DNA of 64,000 nucleotides from Siderastrea radians (taxonomy: Eukaryota > Cnidaria > Anthozoa > Scleractinia > Rhizangiidae), in assembly GCA_964017195.1 (NCBI GenBank), contig OZ024890.1:71483691-71547690 (forward strand), in the 5' to 3' direction. Shown here piece by piece: positions 63,548 through 64,000 of this stretch. How positions within the stretch are numbered: the stretch's first letter is position 1; each line of letters starts with the position of its first letter. Below the pieces are notes generated by a model. It was not told the origin of the DNA, ran no database searches, and worked only from the letters and a program-made list of their open reading frames with translations. The position numbers and the translations under genes are program-made.

Positions 63548-63894
63548 TTGGGCCAGTGGGCAGCCTTGAGCAGCCTTGCGCAGCCTTGCGCAGTGAACAA
63601 CACCTTTTTTAGCCTCTGGGAAGGCCAAAAATGGGGTTTTTTCGCTAAGGATCGTACATATCGCGCTTTTCTACACAATAAACTTTTTTTCTGATAGGTC
63701 CGAGGGATTTGCGTTATTACTAGGCCAGTGCGCAGCCTTGCGCAGCCTTGCGCAGTGAACAACACCTTTTTTAGCCTCTGGGAAGGCCAAAAATGGGGTT
63801 TTTTCGCTAAGGATCGCACATATCGCGCTTTTCTACACAATAAACTTTTTTTCTGATAGCCCCGAGGGATTTGCGTTATTATTAGGCCAGTGCA

Positions 63895-63954
63895 CAGCCT
63901 TGTGCAGCCTTGCGCAGCCTTGCGCAGCCTTGCGCAGCTTTGCGCAGACTTGCG
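63895..63954 (+). repeat. 10-bp sub-repeat run, 6 units
   Basis: Six units in the last complete stretch of satellite before the window edge, with the same closing pair CAGCTTTGCG and CAGACTTGCG. This marks the monomer as a relative of those near 48.9 and 61.45 kb. Confidence 0.85.
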
Positions 63955-64000
63955 CAGTGAACAACACCTTTTTTAGCCTCTGGGAAGGCCAAAAATGGGG

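Larger units (their letters stand above)
63543..64000 (+). repeat. Satellite array resumes right of the transposon
   Basis: The satellite continues in the same orientation directly after the transposon and runs off the window edge. The first, partial monomer restarts at TATTATTGGGCC, which completes the monomer broken at 62,741. The next monomer has the GATAGGTCCGAGGG and TTACTAGGCC variants also seen near 48.66 and 61.25 kb. The last one holds a six-unit run of the 10-bp sub-repeat. The monomer order is therefore that of the right part of the A block. Confidence 0.97.

Noticed and set aside
1..64000. tRNA, rRNA, telomere repeat, bacterial operon or phage features
   Set aside because: No conserved tRNA or rRNA core, no telomeric repeat tract and no gene series was seen outside the satellite and the transposon.

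Overview
No cellular gene is recognisable in this window. It is almost entirely one satellite DNA array made of a ~163-bp monomer repeated head to tail in a single orientation (roughly 385-390 copies by length), interrupted once, near the right end, by an 801-bp non-autonomous DNA transposon with 40-bp terminal inverted repeats. Both the satellite and the transposon point to a eukaryotic chromosome, most likely centromeric, pericentromeric or other heterochromatic DNA. The species cannot be read from the sequence. The ACTACGG-rich inverted repeats are vaguely reminiscent of short DNA transposons in marine invertebrates, but that is only an impression.

Monomer anatomy (hand-derived consensus, numbered from CGCGCTTTTC): AATAAA at 16-21, a T7/T8 tract at 23-30, GCCCCGAGGG at 37-46, the microsatellite-like TTATTATTA at 54-62, a 10-bp sub-repeat CAGCCTTGCG (usually 2 copies) at about 73-92, a T6 tract at 107-112, GGCCAAAAATGGGG around 125-138, another T6 tract at 139-144, and CGCTAAGGATCGCACATAT to the end. 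Length varies in two ways: the T tract (162 or 163 bp) and the sub-repeat number (153, 163, 173 bp and up).

Layout: 1-1.44 kb is a partial copy of the C block. About 1.44-9.8 kb is diverged single monomers with one ~330-bp patch duplication and a dimeric stretch at 8.2-9.05 kb. The D pair lies at 9.85-12.29 and 13.10-15.70 kb. The stretch 15.7-21.07 kb is mixed and holds junction module J0 and the E copy at 18.3-19.25 kb. The C pair (2.1 kb, tandem) is at 21.07-25.29 kb. Mixed monomers fill 25.3-26.2 kb. The B pair (5.03 kb, tandem, almost perfect) is at 26.24-36.29 kb. The A pair (13.2 and 12.4 kb, tandem) is at 36.29-61.87 kb and contains a nested ~3.4-3.9-kb repeat G. The start of a third A copy, two identical 153-bp monomers, the transposon (62,742-63,542) and the resumed satellite fill the rest.

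The main biology is array turnover: higher-order duplication at several nested scales, whole-monomer gains and losses between copies, 10-bp slippage inside monomers, frequent CpG-to-TpG/CpA variants, and a transposon that landed after the local amplifications. The many open frames, mostly on the minus strand, are by-products of the repeat and not genes. All lengths and offsets were counted by hand from the sequence.
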